Position numbers and translations under genes: made by a program
Source: Terana coerulea
Lineage: Eukaryota; Basidiomycota; Agaricomycetes; Polyporales; Phanerochaetaceae
NCBI GenBank assembly: GCA_024811115.1
Contig: JAKOGH010000690.1
Coordinates: 645,853-709,852 of the forward strand
Direction: 5' to 3'
Length of the DNA stretch: 64,000 bases
Notes under the pieces: model-generated
What the model was told of the DNA's origin: nothing
Database searches by the model: none
The model's input: only the letters and a program-made list of their open reading frames with translations
Shown here: positions 10,570 to 24,445 of the stretch, in pieces
How the letters are laid out: every line of letters begins with the position of its first letter
Numbering within the stretch: the first letter of the stretch is position 1

Positions 10570-11826
10570 ATGCTCTCTCGTCTCAGCACGCGAGCTTTGC
10601 CAACCTCGGTGTCATTGGCGTCTCAAACACGGAGGGGCATTTCGGTTCAGGTGAGAGCCAGCATGTAGCCGCATGTTTAAGCTTACGCTTAACTTATGCT
10701 TGCTCGTCGCAAATCCGCAGTCCATACTTCATGGTTCCGAGGAGGCTAAGAAGGAAGGAGACACGCAGATCCAGCAGCACTCGAGGCTGGTCGCGCGGGG
10801 GAAGTATGTGCACGGCTTTGAACGTACGTGTCCCATACCTCGCGTGCAAAGCAACTCTCACAGTATGTATAGTGCACAAGGTGAAGCCCAGCGAAGTGGA
10901 GAACTATAGAAAGGCCGCGTACGTGCTCATGTTGGCGCGTACAACCAGAGGAGACTGAGCTGCGTGCTTCCAGCGAGGATTACTATGCGGCAGTGAAGGA
11001 CGACCCATCACTGCACGTCAAGCTTTCAGGTAGCTGGGAAGTGGTGGTTGGCGAGCAGGACACGTTCTGTACGCATTGTCGGCTTTTCTCTCTATCCCCA
11101 CTGACCAAACGCCGACAGTGCACATACTCGAGTACGAGAACTTCAGCGGGTACGACAAGACTACTGCTGCGATACGGAACTCGGACGTGGGTCTACTTCT
11201 TGTGGCCCTGTGCGTCGGCGTGCTCAGACTATGATCGTAGTACTTGAAGGCGTACAACAAGATGATCCCGTACCTGAACTCGAGAGAGTCTCAGCTGTGC
11301 CAAGAGTTCGCGTTCTTCCCAACGGCGCCGCCGCACGCCGAGGGTGGCGTCTTTGAGCTCAGGAAATACCAGCTGAAGGCCGGGGCTCTTCTCGACTGGG
11401 AGCACGCTTGGTCAGTCCATGCAGTCCTCCAACATACTTGAGCTGTATTGACGGTGATCTCCCGGATCAGGCGCAGAGGCATTGAAGCTCGCCGGAAGTT
11501 TGTCGCCCCTGTGGGCGCATGGTTTTCGCAGGTCGGCCGCCTTCACCAAGTATATCACATGTGGCAGTATCCGTGCGTGCCGCCATGAATGCTTGTGGGG
11601 GTCTTAGCGCTCACCATTCACACAGGGATCTGCAAACCCGCAAGGAGACCCGTGAGAGGGCGTGGCAGCTCGAGGGCTGGTCAGATACAGTCTCCAAGGC
11701 AAGTGACATGGTGGTGTAGTCAGCGTTCGCAGGCTAACGGGCACGCCGGTGGCGCAGACGGCCGACTTCTCGAAGTTCATGGATTCATACATTCTGGAGC
11801 CGCTGCCGTACTCCCCGCTGAAGTAG
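10570..11826 (+). CDS. NIPSNAP-family mitochondrial protein
   Basis: NIPSNAP proteins are dimeric alpha/beta-barrel, mostly mitochondrial proteins; human members act in mitophagy signalling. Nine exons (10570-10650, 10721-10823, 10873-10918, 10974-11068, 11119-11186, 11241-11410, 11471-11572, 11626-11698, 11758-11826) join in frame to 268 residues, a normal length. The first exon is Arg/Ser-rich, like a mitochondrial leader. Motifs: QQHSRLVARGKYVHGFE, HLKVKPSEV-like start of domain 1, HVKLSGSWEVVVGEQDTF, FAFFPTAPPHAEGGVFELR, RRGIEARRKFVAPVGAWFSQ, HMWQYPDLQTRKE and the end ILEPLPYSPLK. Intron 8 (11699-11757) starts GCAAGT, a GC-AG intron. No frame break. Family assignment is firm; the function here is inferred. 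Confidence 0.93.
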
Positions 11827-12711
11827 ACAGGAGTCTCTCCGCTGGCCCCCGTGGCCCGAGACTGGTTTCATTGTTTTTATAACATCCGGAGGACAACAGC
11901 TCAAGGTGTACCATAGCCATTCATTTGCTCCGCGGGCGTTGCGTGGGTCCACGGGTCCGCCTGTCGACGGTCATGTGAACGTGTACTGTACTTATCAGTA
12001 TCATTTTGGTTGACATGGCTCGGTGATGGCTTCCTATCCTTCTGTTGGGCCACCGTATTGCAACACCCCCACGCCATAGATAGCTGATTGCGTAGCGAGC
12101 GGATGCACGTTGGCGAGCCTGGGGTTCGTATTGCGAGCGATACGCCAGCGGTCGCAGGCCTGGAAGCGGTCGTTTTACGTGTACGATATCTTTTGGGATT
12201 TCGTGGTCTCTGGCCTGGTCGGCTGAGCCGCGTCTCGTGGATTGTGTGCGAATGATTGAGCTTAGGGGACCTGGGATGTGCCGAAACGGCCTTCCGCCGC
12301 CTCGCTGGCGTCGGGCCTCGGTCAGAGTGATGGTGCCAAGCGCATCCGTGCAATCTGTTCGCAGGCAGCTCGCTGCCATCCGCGCACCCTGCACGGTACT
12401 CGCTGGCCACAGCGGCGGCGGCGACGCTGTTTGTTCTCGAGTACTTGGGGACCGGCGGGACGTCCGGGCGGGGCGGCGGCGTGCTGGGGGGTGGCGGCGG
12501 GCACGAGGGGCCACAAGGCACGCCGCGCCGGGTGGGAGGAGTCTGGGCCAGGCGACGGCCTCCGGCGGTGGATCGGCAGAGCGGATCTCGTAAAGGAAAA
12601 CAACAATGGACCTGCACGCCGGTTGGACCCACAGGACAACACCGCTAAATTCTGCCATACGCACCTTCCACCCACACACCACCACCCCCTCCCTGATCGC
12701 CGTCCGCACCG
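11827..12711. other. Intergenic, promoter side of forkhead gene
   Basis: Long open frames exist on the minus strand (11901-12632 and 11921-12709), but they are Arg/Pro-rich, overlap each other, have no recognisable motif, and look like GC-driven chance frames. The last 60 bases are C- and A-rich, common just upstream of fungal start codons. Confidence 0.45.
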
Positions 12712-14287
12712 ATGGCGAGCCTCAACAGCCTCCTCAACCCCGAGAGCACCCAGGAGCGCGACATGAGGTGCGCCCAACGCCCTGGGCCGCCGGCTCAGTG
12801 CGTCTGTTCGTTTGTCCACCTTTATTCGACGCTGACCTCATCGCGCAAGGTTGCAGCATGTCCAACAGGCTCCCTCCTCGAGCAGTCCCTCCCCGCCCCC
12901 CATGACCAGCGCTATGGCTTACGAACGGGCTGCTGCCGAATCAAACTACTATGCTCAGACCGACATTGTCATGCGTCCCCACGAACCACATCCAGACTGC
13001 CCAGATACCCTTGCGTGCCTTCCTGATACCAACGGGCGACCCCAACATACCCTCCCTGTCATCCTACGATGTGCCATACTTGGAAGCCCGAAGAAGAGAC
13101 TCACGATACGAGAGATTTACGCTGCGATGGAGAAGAAGTACCCATACTACAAAACTGCTGGGCCGGCGTGGAAGGTACGTGCTCGAGCTCGCGCGCCAAC
13201 CCAACCCGTGCTTACACTGACGTCCCTACGATGTCTCTCAGCAATCCGTACGACACCATCTGTCCCTCAATCGCTTGTTTGAACGGCAGCAGCGACCTGC
13301 GACGGATCCCGGGTTCGGTTCATATTGGACTGTGAACCTCGATGCCCCTCCGGGCACTAAGCGCCCACGTAAGCGCGGTCGCACCCAGAAAGACCTACAA
13401 TCCACACCGACGCCTATCGTGGAAAAACCGGCCTACATCCCAGTGATGCCCATTCGATTGGAGCATCCCAATATGCATTCGCTCCCGCATCCACCCCAAC
13501 GTGCGATTCCTCCGCCCCCTCCGTCCCATGATCACCATCATCCCGAGGAGCCTCACGCGATGCCGCCGGGCCCGGCGGGGCCCCGACGACGTCCACAACG
13601 TTGCGGCCCGTCGACGCGCACTCGTTCAAGACCTCAGCAGTGCGCGGTAGCCCTTACGATGATGAGGAGGACGAGGACGAGATGGACTGGGGCCCGGGGG
13701 CCTCAGGTCATTTCCGACGATGACTTCAGCGACGACGATACTGTTAACCCCTCCACGGGTTTCCATCACTACAACGCCCCGCTTTCTGTTACATCTAGCA
13801 CTAGCACTGGCACCAGTCACTACCGACACGCTAACCACAGCCCTATCAGCCATACAAGTAGTCACACAAGCCACAGCAGCCATACCATGCCGACCCAGCC
13901 GAGCCCTACGTCTGCCCACCCCGCCCATCCTCATGGTAGGCCTGGTCTGCACGGTGTGTTCTCGTCAACATACACACCTGCTGCTCCTGCGCCCGCCCCC
14001 AGGATCCGCAGATCCCCAAGCTGAAATTGGAGGTCGAACGCCTGGAACGTCACACCCGCGACCAGGAGGCACTGGTCATCCGTCTGTCCAACTCATTGAC
14101 GCGAGCCGAGACGGACGCCGCGCGGGCGAAGCAGGCTCTCAAGATGGCAGAGAGCCGACTCGAGGACGAGATGCGGCGGCGGGTCGAAGCCGAGCGGGCG
14201 GCAGACGAGGAAGCGAGGCTGAGAAGGCACGCGGAGGAGCAGCTGAGGTCCTATCAGATGCGTGCTGGGCTCGCCTCCCCACGATGA
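12712..14287 (+). CDS. Forkhead (winged-helix) transcription factor with C-terminal coiled coil
   Basis: Exons 12712-12767, 12850-13174 and 13242-14287. The forkhead domain spans the second intron: HTLPVILRCAILGSPKKRLT, IREIYAAMEKKYPYYKT, AGPAWKQSVRHHLSLNRLFE and DPGFGSYWTVNL, including recognition helix 3 (SVRHHLSLN). A basic nuclear signal KRPRKRGR follows. Then come a Pro/His-rich region, an acidic patch (DDEEDEDEMDWG) and a Ser/His-rich linker. The last 85 residues are a strong heptad-rich coiled coil (EVERLERHTRDQEALVIRL onward), probably for dimerisation. Exon 3 changes frame three times in G/C runs (about 13567-13584, 13689-13702 and 13996-14000), read as sequence errors. The forkhead subclass is not clear. 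Confidence 0.88.
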
Positions 14288-14689
14288 TGGGCTGTATCGG
14301 GGATCGCGAGACCCTGCGACTGGTTGTGGTGTGCGTAGCGTGGGAGTCGGGGCCTCCTGGTGGGTTCGGCTTCGGCAGGGTAGAGTTCCTTACTCATGAC
14401 CATCCATTCCGGCATCGGTGCTATTTGCTTTGTCTCTTTCTTGGGCAAGACGCGACTTGCGATTTGGGACTGTGGCCCTCGTGTACTTCTAGCTTGCTTT
14501 TCGATGAATATGTTGATGCTTCACACTGCAAGTATGTCCTCGTCCCGACGGTTACGCGTACGCTGACTAGAAGCCTGATTGTGCATGATATGCACAGCAC
14601 AAAAATACGCTAGTCTCTGATTTTTGTTTCTCTCATTACGTCTCTATCAACGGTCTAATGCGTGGCGGTTGCGTGTCTTGTGCGTGCTG

Positions 14690-15061
14690 CTATAATATCC
14701 CACGGGACAAATGGTGGCTGACGTGTGTTGCCTTCACCTGACGATGCGTCATTCCTCGAGCCTTGTAGTAATAAAGCGTGGGCCTTGATGGTTGCGCTCC
14801 GCACGACAAGTGCGACAGCGTAGGCACTGGTGTCTCCAAGCGAAATACAACGACCGCGATCAGAACTATCAGAGCGACGCGCACAATGACAAGTGCGCCC
14901 CCGCCGCCGCTCCGCCCTGCCGAGGATCTGCGTCGAACAACGCTGACCAAAAGCGGTGCCGCGTTGTGGTCGGGGCTAACAAGGCCAAACAGCGCCGCGG
15001 CCGTTGCCGCCGTGCAGCAGAGCTGAAGAAAAGTTGGCGGCGGCGCTTGCGGTTGGCTCAT
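14690..15061 (-). CDS. Hypothetical small protein with hydrophobic segments (doubtful)
   Basis: An open frame from ATG 15059-15061 to 14690 encodes about 123 residues with an Ala/Leu-rich hydrophobic stretch and a second one, ALVIVRVALIVLIAVVVF. Its start lies 11 bp from the UTP13 start on the other strand, leaving no room for separate leaders. It may be a chance frame in the UTP13 promoter. Otherwise 14288-15072 holds the 3' end of the forkhead transcript and the UTP13 promoter. Confidence 0.2.
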   Translation of the reverse strand: MSQPQAPPPTFLQLCCTAATAAALFGLVSPDHNAAPLLVSVVRRRSSAGRSGGGGALVIVRVALIVLIAVVVFRLETPVPTLSHLSCGAQPSRPTLYYYKARGMTHRQVKATHVSHHLSRGIL

Positions 15062-15072
15062 TAACCACCGCG

Positions 15073-18000
15073 ATGGCCTCTGCTGCGTCGACGTCCCGGC
15101 CCAAGCTGAAAACAGCGTAGGTACGCATGCGTGGCATGGCAAGGCAAAGGCTGAGACGCGCTTGTCAGGTTCAAAAGGCCCGTGTCATTGCCCCGCTTTA
15201 CACAGGCGGCCCTGTAGCAATCACTCCGGATGGGACAAGGCTGGTGACATGCGTCGGAGAGGAAGCAGTGCTCACGGATGTTAGTGAGGGAAGGGAGATA
15301 TGTCGGTTTGCAGGGGTGCGTGTGCTTACTCTGCGAGTTGGGACGGCCGTACTGAGTTCCACGCAGGACACTGAATCTATAACGTCTATGTGCATCTCGC
15401 CCGCTTCCACACATCTCATCCTCTTCACGAATGCACTCGCACTCCGCATCTACGAACTTCCAAAAGACACCACTCCTCTCGCGAAACCTGTGCACCCAGT
15501 ACGAGTAGTCACGCGTGCGCATGACGCACCCGTGCACGTCTGCAGAACGGACCCCACCTCGACCTACGTCGCCTCCGGGTCCGCCGACGGCGTCGTGAAA
15601 GTGTGGGACATCGTGCGCGGCTTTGTGACGCACGTCTTCAAGGGCCATGGCGGTGTCGTCAGCGCTTTGGCCTTCAACTACCCCTTCGACCCTTCCTCTG
15701 TCGGCCGCGAGCAGAAGATGCAGCTCATCACGGCGTGCGTGGACACCAAGATACGAATATTCGACTTGTCGTCTGCGGCGGCCAGATCCGGCGCCGGTGC
15801 TAAGCCTGAAGCCGTTCTAGACGGGCACGTCTCCGTACCAAGAGGCCTGGACGTCTCGAGAGACGGGAAGTGGCTCGTTAGCGGCGGTCGGGACTCGGTC
15901 GTGCTGGTGTGGGACATCTCGCGACCCGCGGAAGGCGCAAAACCAAAGAGCAGCAAGGCGAAGGGCAAGGAGAAGGACGGCGCGCCAACGCTGGTCAAGA
16001 CTATCCCTGTTTTGGAGCGCGTGGAAGCGGTGGGATTGCTGCGTCAGGACGAAGACCTCACGGGAACCACCTCCGGCGGAAGCAAGCTGCAAATCTACAC
16101 GGGCGGCGAGAAGGGGGTTCTCAAGATCTGGGACGCCCGCAAGGGGGAGGTTCTCTACACTTTGGGTCAAGAACTTGACACTGCCTCGGAGGACCAGGAG
16201 GAACAGCGTCAAATAGTCGACGCCATGTAAGCATCCAGTCGTCTGGTGGTGGTGAATTTCACTAATGATCGCGCTCAGCTATGTTCCGTCCACTTCGACA
16301 GTGGTGTCTGTACACGCCGATCAAAACATCCTGTTCCATTCCCTATCCACTCGCTCGCTCAGCCGACAGCTCATCGGATTCAACGATGAAATTGTTGACA
16401 CTGCCCTCGTCTCTCCCTATCTGCCCATCCCTCAGCCCGGTACCGCCGGATCAGCGAACCTTAATGACACCCATTTGGCACTCGCGACGAATTCCTCGCT
16501 CATTCGCGTCTATTCTACTAACTCCTTGGATGCGCGCCTCCTCGCTGGTCACTCCGAGATCGTGCTTTGTCTAGACCGGGGTGCCCAAGGGCGCGTGTTG
16601 GCGAGCGGTAGCAAGGACCGCTCTGCACGGATATGGGCGCCGTCTGGTGCCGCGGCAACCAGCGAGGACGGCACGCTGAATTCTTCAGTGCCCGAATGGG
16701 GGTGCGTAGCTGTCTGCGAGGGGCACGCCGAGAGCGTTGGGGCGGTGGCCATGTCTCGGAAGGCGTATGCCGAATCAGACGAGGCGGGTCTGCGGTTTAT
16801 GTTCACGGGTAGTCAAGACCGCACAATCAAGATGTGGGACCTTTCAGGCGTGCCCCTGCAGCACGCCCCAGCCGCGCAGCCGGCAAAGTGCAAGAGCCTG
16901 GCGACGCACAAAGCACACGATAAGGACATCAACTCGCTCGACGTCGCGCCGAACGACCGGCTGCTCGTCTCCGGCTCGCAGGACAAGACGGCGAAGGTGT
17001 GGCAGGTCGAGTACGTCGTGCATGACAGCGGCTTGGTCAAGGGCGAGCTCAAGCTGTTGGGCACGTGCAAGGGCCACAAGCGTGGGGTGTGGACCGTGCG
17101 CTTCGGCCGCACCGAGCGGGTGCTCGCGACGGGCAGCGGGGACAAGACTGTCAAGCTCTGGAGCCTGGACGATTTCACCTGTGTGAAAACGTTCGAGGGC
17201 CACTCGAACTCCGTGCTGCGCGTCGATTTCATCAACGCGGGCATGCAGATGGTGAGCACCGCCAGCGACGGCCTGGTCAAATTGTGGAACGTGCGGGACG
17301 AATCATGTGCTGCGACGATGGATAACCATGAAGACAAAGTTTGGGCCCTCGCGGTCAGCTCGGACGAACGCACCATCGTCTCTGGGGCTGCGGACTCCTG
17401 TGATCACGTTTTGGGAAGATTGCACCGTCGAACAGGAACAGGAAAAGGAGGCGAGGCGGGCGGACATGGTGCTCAAGTGGGTGCAACTTACATCATCCAA
17501 TGATTACGCAGTAGTGACTAACCATTTTTCGATGCTGCAGAGAGCAGGATTTCCTGAACTATCTTTCGCTCAACGACTACCGGAACGCCATTCTCCTTGC
17601 GTTGTCTATGGAGCAACCCGGGCGCCTTCACACGCTCTTCAAGAACCTCCCAGACTCGGAATTGCCATCCTCTGTGACGTCAATAACTGGGCATCCGGCT
17701 GTAGACCAAGTCATCCGAACCCTATCGGGCACGGATTTGTCTAAGCTCCTGCGGTATGTCCGCGACTGGAACGCCAACGCGAGGACCAGCACGGTCGCTC
17801 AACGCGTTTTACATGCCGTAGTCAAACTGCGGAAGGCTGAAGACATCGTCCAGGCGTTCGACCAGGCCGCACGCTTCGACGCTCTCGGCAGCGGGGCCGC
17901 TGCCCCCTCGGATGCCGCACCGCTGCCCGTGGCGAAGGAGGGCAAAGGCGCCTCTGCGCTACGCGAGCTCATCGAGGCGCTCGTGCCGTACACCGAGCGC

Positions 18001-18207
18001 CACCTCGCGCGGATGGAGAAGCTGGTGCAGGAGAGCTACGTCGTGGACTACCTGCTCGGCGAGATGGACGACGGGCTGTTTGGTGAGGAGGGTGTGGACG
18101 AGGACGAGGACGAGGAGATGTTCGAAGGGCGGGGTGTGGGCGAGGATGAGCAAGAATGGAGTGGAATGGAGGTGGATGTGGGCGCGAGCGTTGCTGTGGC
18201 TGCGTAG
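15073..18207 (+). CDS. UTP13: UTP13 / TBL3, WD40 subunit of the small-subunit processome
   Basis: Nucleolar U3 snoRNP protein of the UTP-B complex, needed for 18S rRNA maturation. Exons 15073-15116, 15169-15315, 15367-16226, 16279-17476 and 17541-18207 give about 971 residues. Two WD40 propellers are visible: ASGSADGVVKVWDIVRGF, SGGRDSVVLVWDIS, YTGGEKGVLKIWDARKG; then ASGSKDRSARIW, TGSQDRTIKMWDL, DINSLDVAPNDRLLVSGSQD, ATGSGDKTVKLWSLDDF and ASDGLVKLWNV. The C-terminal Utp13 domain follows (EALVPYTERHLARMEKL), ending in an acidic tail. The intron 15316-15366 is 51 nt and in frame, so retention would add 17 residues. One base is missing near 15173-15181 (KTAFKRARVIAPLYTGG) and one is extra, or two are missing, near 17394-17401. 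Confidence 0.95.
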
Positions 18208-18913
18208 GCCAGGCTCGCTGCCCTGCAGGGTCTGCGTCAGTTGTTGTCCATGGGCGGGGCGTGTTGTTGTAAAATGCTATGTTCTACTTGAAGTGCCGTG
18301 GTTGTTTGTCATTCTGCGCATATATCGCGTATCTGTAGCAACGAGGCCCTGGTGCGTTGATATATTTGTATCATACCGCTCTTACAGAAGACCTTCGCAG
18401 GAGTCAGCTGTTTCCGAGCTTCGTTCTGCGACTGCGGCGAATACCATGCCTTACACCACTGTGGGCGGCGTTCTACTTCCGCACGTACAAAAATGGCGCA
18501 ACTACTGCCGTACACAGCATGGTGACATCCAGTTGTGATTGACCCGCTTGCAGAAAGCTTTCAGCACTCTTTCAGTAGTACTGTAGTCCGTGTTAGTGTC
18601 GGGGTCGGCGAGCGGATTATCATGTGGGAATTCGCCGGATTGTCCGGGCTAAGCGAAGCCATCCTGAACGCGAAACCCCGAGCCGAGTTCCAAGCCCGCA
18701 ACGAGACTCTGCTTCTGCGCCGTCCTCGCCCGCTCCTGCACGCCTCTGCCTCTAGAACTGCTCTGGGATGGCCTGCCGCGGTGCCTCGGACGAGACTGGG
18801 CGAGGGCGGGCGTAATGAGCCAGAAGTGGAGATAATCAGCGTGGGAACGCGATTAGGGCTCATAAAGTCGTCTCTGCGGCGCGAAGTCTGCACCATCCTC
18901 TCCATCCACCACC
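18208..18913. other. Intergenic, enolase promoter
   Basis: Lies between UTP13 and enolase, both on the plus strand. No convincing frame; open frames on both strands have no motif. The stretch just before the enolase start is C/T-rich, as in many strongly expressed fungal genes. Confidence 0.5.
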
Positions 18914-20600
<1,687 letters not shown>

Positions 20601-21176
20601 AAATACCGTCGCTCGCAGACGGGAATGTACTTATGCCACAGTGCTGCTGTATCATAAAACCAAAAGCTGGGATTAGATCTATAGAATGTATTCTTTGCGA
20701 CTATATCGTCGTCGTCGCGGTCGAGCGACGTAGTACTGTCCTCCACGCCTTACGAAGCGTAGATTCGAATGACTGTTGCAAACGTTGGCAGCAACACTGG
20801 AGCCCAATTATGTAAACAAACACTTACTTCATACTTCAAGCTTCAAGTCCATCAAATCAAGTGTATCAACTCACTTCTGTGCGGCAAGACTATACGACTG
20901 TGGATACAATACAGTGATATGTGATTGGTAAAGTTACAATGTACAACAACGCACAACATGAGGAGAGGAACAGAGAGTGGAGTCGTGACCATCATAGAAT
21001 CTACGGAAAGAGCGTCCACGAATAGAGACAGAGAAAGACGTGAAAAGGAAAGAAAAGAGAAATATGAACCAGACAAGCCTGGGTGATGGGATGCTTCTAC
21101 TCTACAATCACTTGACGACATCTTGTATGGATGATGCGTTGCACTCGATTTTTTTCGCTTGCCTGCACGGCTGCCT
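20601..21176. other. Convergent 3' intergenic region
   Basis: Enolase ends on the left and the ARMT1-like gene ends on the right, so this holds the two 3' untranslated regions and terminators. AT-richer than its flanks. No gene seen. Confidence 0.5.
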
Positions 21177-23153
21177 TCACGCAAAGCGCACCTGCTCGCC
21201 TGGGCGCCCCTCACTGAGCAGCACAACGGCCTACAACCCGAAACGGCAATCAACATTATGTCCCCGGTCCAAAATTTGAGAGAGGCACGCACGTATTTGC
21301 CGCTGATCTTCCAGCCCTCCTCCTCCTTGTCCAGCCGCTCCGCGAGCGCGTCGCCTTCCGATCCGAGGCCGACGACGACGTCGCTCTTGATCGTGCGCAG
21401 CGACGCGACGGCGGGCGCGCCCGGCGCGGATGCCATGGGCCCGATAGCGTCTGCGAATGACGTCGACGCGGGCGCCGCGCAGTCGTATGTCAGCTGGACG
21501 CAGGCAGTCAGCATTCACACGTCGGAGATGTATGCAGGGAGTGGGACGCACCTTGCGGTGGTTCAGGTCGCCCTTGAAGATGACGAGGTCCGACTTGCTG
21601 AGGTGCAGGAACAGGTCCGGCGCCTCGGAGTGCAGGTCCCAGAACGTGTAGCCTGGTGCACCAGAACGGATGCGCCTCGTACACCCACGTGCCGTTACGT
21701 TCATACTCCTGCGAGCGAGTTCATGAGTAGATGATAGCATCGCTGTCCGAGGGCAACGCACCTTCCACCGCTGGCCCATGCGCCGCAGGCTCTCACGCTC
21801 GTCGTTGGTCGCGTCGGGGAAGAGGTGGCCGTAGACCATGGTGTTCAGGAGCCACTCCCAGTCCTTCTTCGTCACGTCGCTCACGAACCATGGGTAGCGC
21901 TTGCCGTGGAAGCGCACCTGCGACGCGAAGCCGAGCTGCACCAGGAAGTCCGCTGCATCGCATCGCATGCGTCAGCCGTCGGCACACGCGAAAGCCCACG
22001 ATGCACGTACCGTACACGCAGTCGCAGTACAGCTCGAAGCCGGCGTTGTCGAGGACAAAGTCGATGCGGCCGCCCTTCTTGCCGTCTGTGACCTTGTCCT
22101 TCATGACCTTCACCTTCTCCCAGAGCGGCTCGAGGTGGTTGCCGAGGATGTTCTTCTCTGACTCGGCGAGCGCCTCGCCGCCGGTGCTCTGCAGACTCTT
22201 GATCTGCTCCTCAGTCATGTTAATCAAGAGCGACAGGTCGGTCGAATTGCCCCACAGGCAGACTGTATGCGCGTGAAAAACGGCTGATGAGTAAGGCACA
22301 GCTAGAGGCAGCAGAAGGAAGCGTACCCTGGCTCAGCTCGAGGAACATGAGCCTCTCGGCCTCGAGTTTCTCTGCGGCAGTCTTGTTTGGGTTGGCAAGC
22401 ACGTCATGCTTGTATGGCTCGGCGAAGCGCATCGACAACTCGAAGACGGCGTCGGTAGAGCGGGAGAAGGTATCGCACTGCAGTCATTGGAATAAACATG
22501 AGTACACTTAATCGAAACTGGCATGTATGCATACCTTTTGGCGGAAGAAAACGTCGTAGTCCTTGAAGGACTGGCTGACGCTGAAGCATTCCCTGAGACG
22601 ACGGTACTTGTATGCTTCCGCAAAGAGCCAAGTGGCGTTCATAAAGTCCTTGCCTGTGGCGGATATAGGCGGTCAATTTAATATTATGCACATACACCAC
22701 ACGTCACGTACCCAAGAAATACTTGGCGATCTCCTTATTCCAGAGTGCGACGTCCGCCTCGCCGTCGTCCTTGATCGGACGAAGGGTGCCGTTGCCCTCG
22801 AGCTCGGCCTTCAGCTCCTCCATGCGCTTCACACACGCGAGGAGGTCGACGATCTCGTGCTCGGCAGAGAGCGTGTTGACCGTGACGAGCACGTCCTGGA
22901 TCGCCTTGGAGAGAATCGTGGGCAGGCGGACGCCCATCGTCGCGTTCGCGAACGAGTACGTATGATAGCCGCGGAACGCGGGCCACGGCGGGTTGTTCGG
23001 GTCGACCGAGCCCGGCGTGCGCGGGAACGACGGCGCGGCGTCCTTGAGCCGGCGCTCGGGCAGGTGCTGCAAGTGCAGCGCCTTCTTCTCGACCGCCGGC
23101 GAGAGCAGCGCGGGGTTCGCCTGCGAGAACGAGCGGAGGATGTCGCCGGACAT
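21177..23153 (-). CDS. DUF89 / ARMT1-type damage-control metal phosphatase
   Basis: Family of Mn/Ni/Co-dependent phosphatases that clear damaged sugar phosphates; human ARMT1 and yeast YMR027W are relatives. Exons on the minus strand: 22712-23153, 22535-22653, 22327-22477, 22011-22262, 21762-21952, 21552-21708, 21293-21493 and 21177-21230. Key sites: FVLDNAGFELYCD (Asp/Asn metal ligands), FVSDVTKKDWEWLL, TFWDLHSEAPDL, LVIFKGDLNHRK, and LRTIKSDVVVGL near the end. One base is extra, or two are missing, near 21651-21656 (WCT to GYTFWDLH). Length of about 520 residues is usual. The start is taken at 23153; a short upstream ATG frame (about 23332) could be a leader exon but does not join in phase. 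Confidence 0.9.
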
Positions 23154-24445
23154 TCTGGAGACGAGCGGCGGGGGTGGATAGATGGGTACGGGGAGCGGGG
23201 GGGCTGGGCCGGAAGTGCGAGTTGCGGGAGTGCGAGCAGGTTACCTTGTCCTGAAAACGGGGCAAAGTAGTCAGGATTAATTTTGTTCGACGGTAGGGGG
23301 CGGGAGGTCCTGGAGAACGGTGGTCGTAGACATGTTGAACGCGATGAATAGCAAGCAAGTGAAAGCGAGATGAGAGCACAGATAGAACAGCGGGGAGAGA
23401 CGGGGGAAAGCCTGAGCACGTACCTGAGACCGCTCACGGACGGTGTTTTTATGGTGGTGGTCGACGGAAGAAAAAGTGGCAGCGATTTCCCGTACGCTCG
23501 AGACGTCACTGACCACACACGCCTCGGACTTCATTCTCCGCCAATCGCCCCGCTCGCGCGTCGACGCAGCCAACTTGGCCCGGCAGCAGAGCGCACTGGC
23601 CGCGTAGGGACATCGCGCGATCTGCGTCCAAACTCGGACGCCGACCCAAACTTTTCGCGGGACCCAACGACGTTGCTTGCCTATTTGGGACGGCCGGATC
23701 GACGTCATTGCCCGATGTGCAGATCGCGCCCGCTGCAATCGTCGATCCCCGCTCAACCGCTCACCTGGGCTCACCTGCCGGGGGCTCTTCACAATGATAA
23801 TATTGTCCCGGTGCCGCTCGGGACACGTACTCGATGGCCCTGCTGCGTATTCACGTACAAAGCAGAGGGCTATCGGCCTGGGATGGCCAGCGTCGTGTCG
23901 CAGTTACGTATGCGTACACCGTTCACAGCGGTCTCGAGCGCGATACTGCCCCCGCGTGCGTAATCCAAGACAGCCCTGCAGCGGCTGCAGCCACTGGTGT
24001 CTCCACCCGCATGCGGTCACTTACGCACGTTCAGAACGAGCTGGAAGGTGAAAAACATAATCGATGGCGGTTTGCGTCCAGCTTTACGAGGCGAAACATC
24101 AAGAAGCGTGTTCTGGAATACCGGCGGCGAGGGAAAATGACGAACGAATGTCAGTAAAGGCTCGTGGGCTACGGCGGCATCCAAGCGCTCACCGATATGT
24201 GGAGCCGGCCTTTATCAGAAGGCAGCGAGGAAGGGCGCGAGGTCTCAGCAGGGGCTGGGCACAACTCCAAACTCCAAACCGCATGTGAACGAGATGAGAG
24301 AGAGCACGCATAGCAGGGCAATGTCTTTCAAGCCAGAGGGCGCATATATTGCTCGTGGTGAGGGGCATGGAGACATACGCAGCAGTAGAGGGGGAAGCGA
24401 CAGCGAAGAGAATACACAAAGCTAACAGACAACCCGTTTGTGCGT
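23154..24445. other. Intergenic, no supported gene
   Basis: Holds the ARMT1-like promoter and the 3' end of eL28. An open frame on the plus strand (23370-23963, 197 codons) starts inside the promoter region, is Arg/Pro-rich and has no motif; I do not support it. Confidence 0.45.

Noticed and set aside
11901..12709. Two long overlapping minus-strand open frames
   Set aside because: Low-complexity Arg/Pro translation from GC-rich promoter DNA; no motif in either frame.
23370..23963. 197-codon open frame on the plus strand
   Set aside because: Begins in the ARMT1-like promoter; no motif, no splice structure and poor start context.
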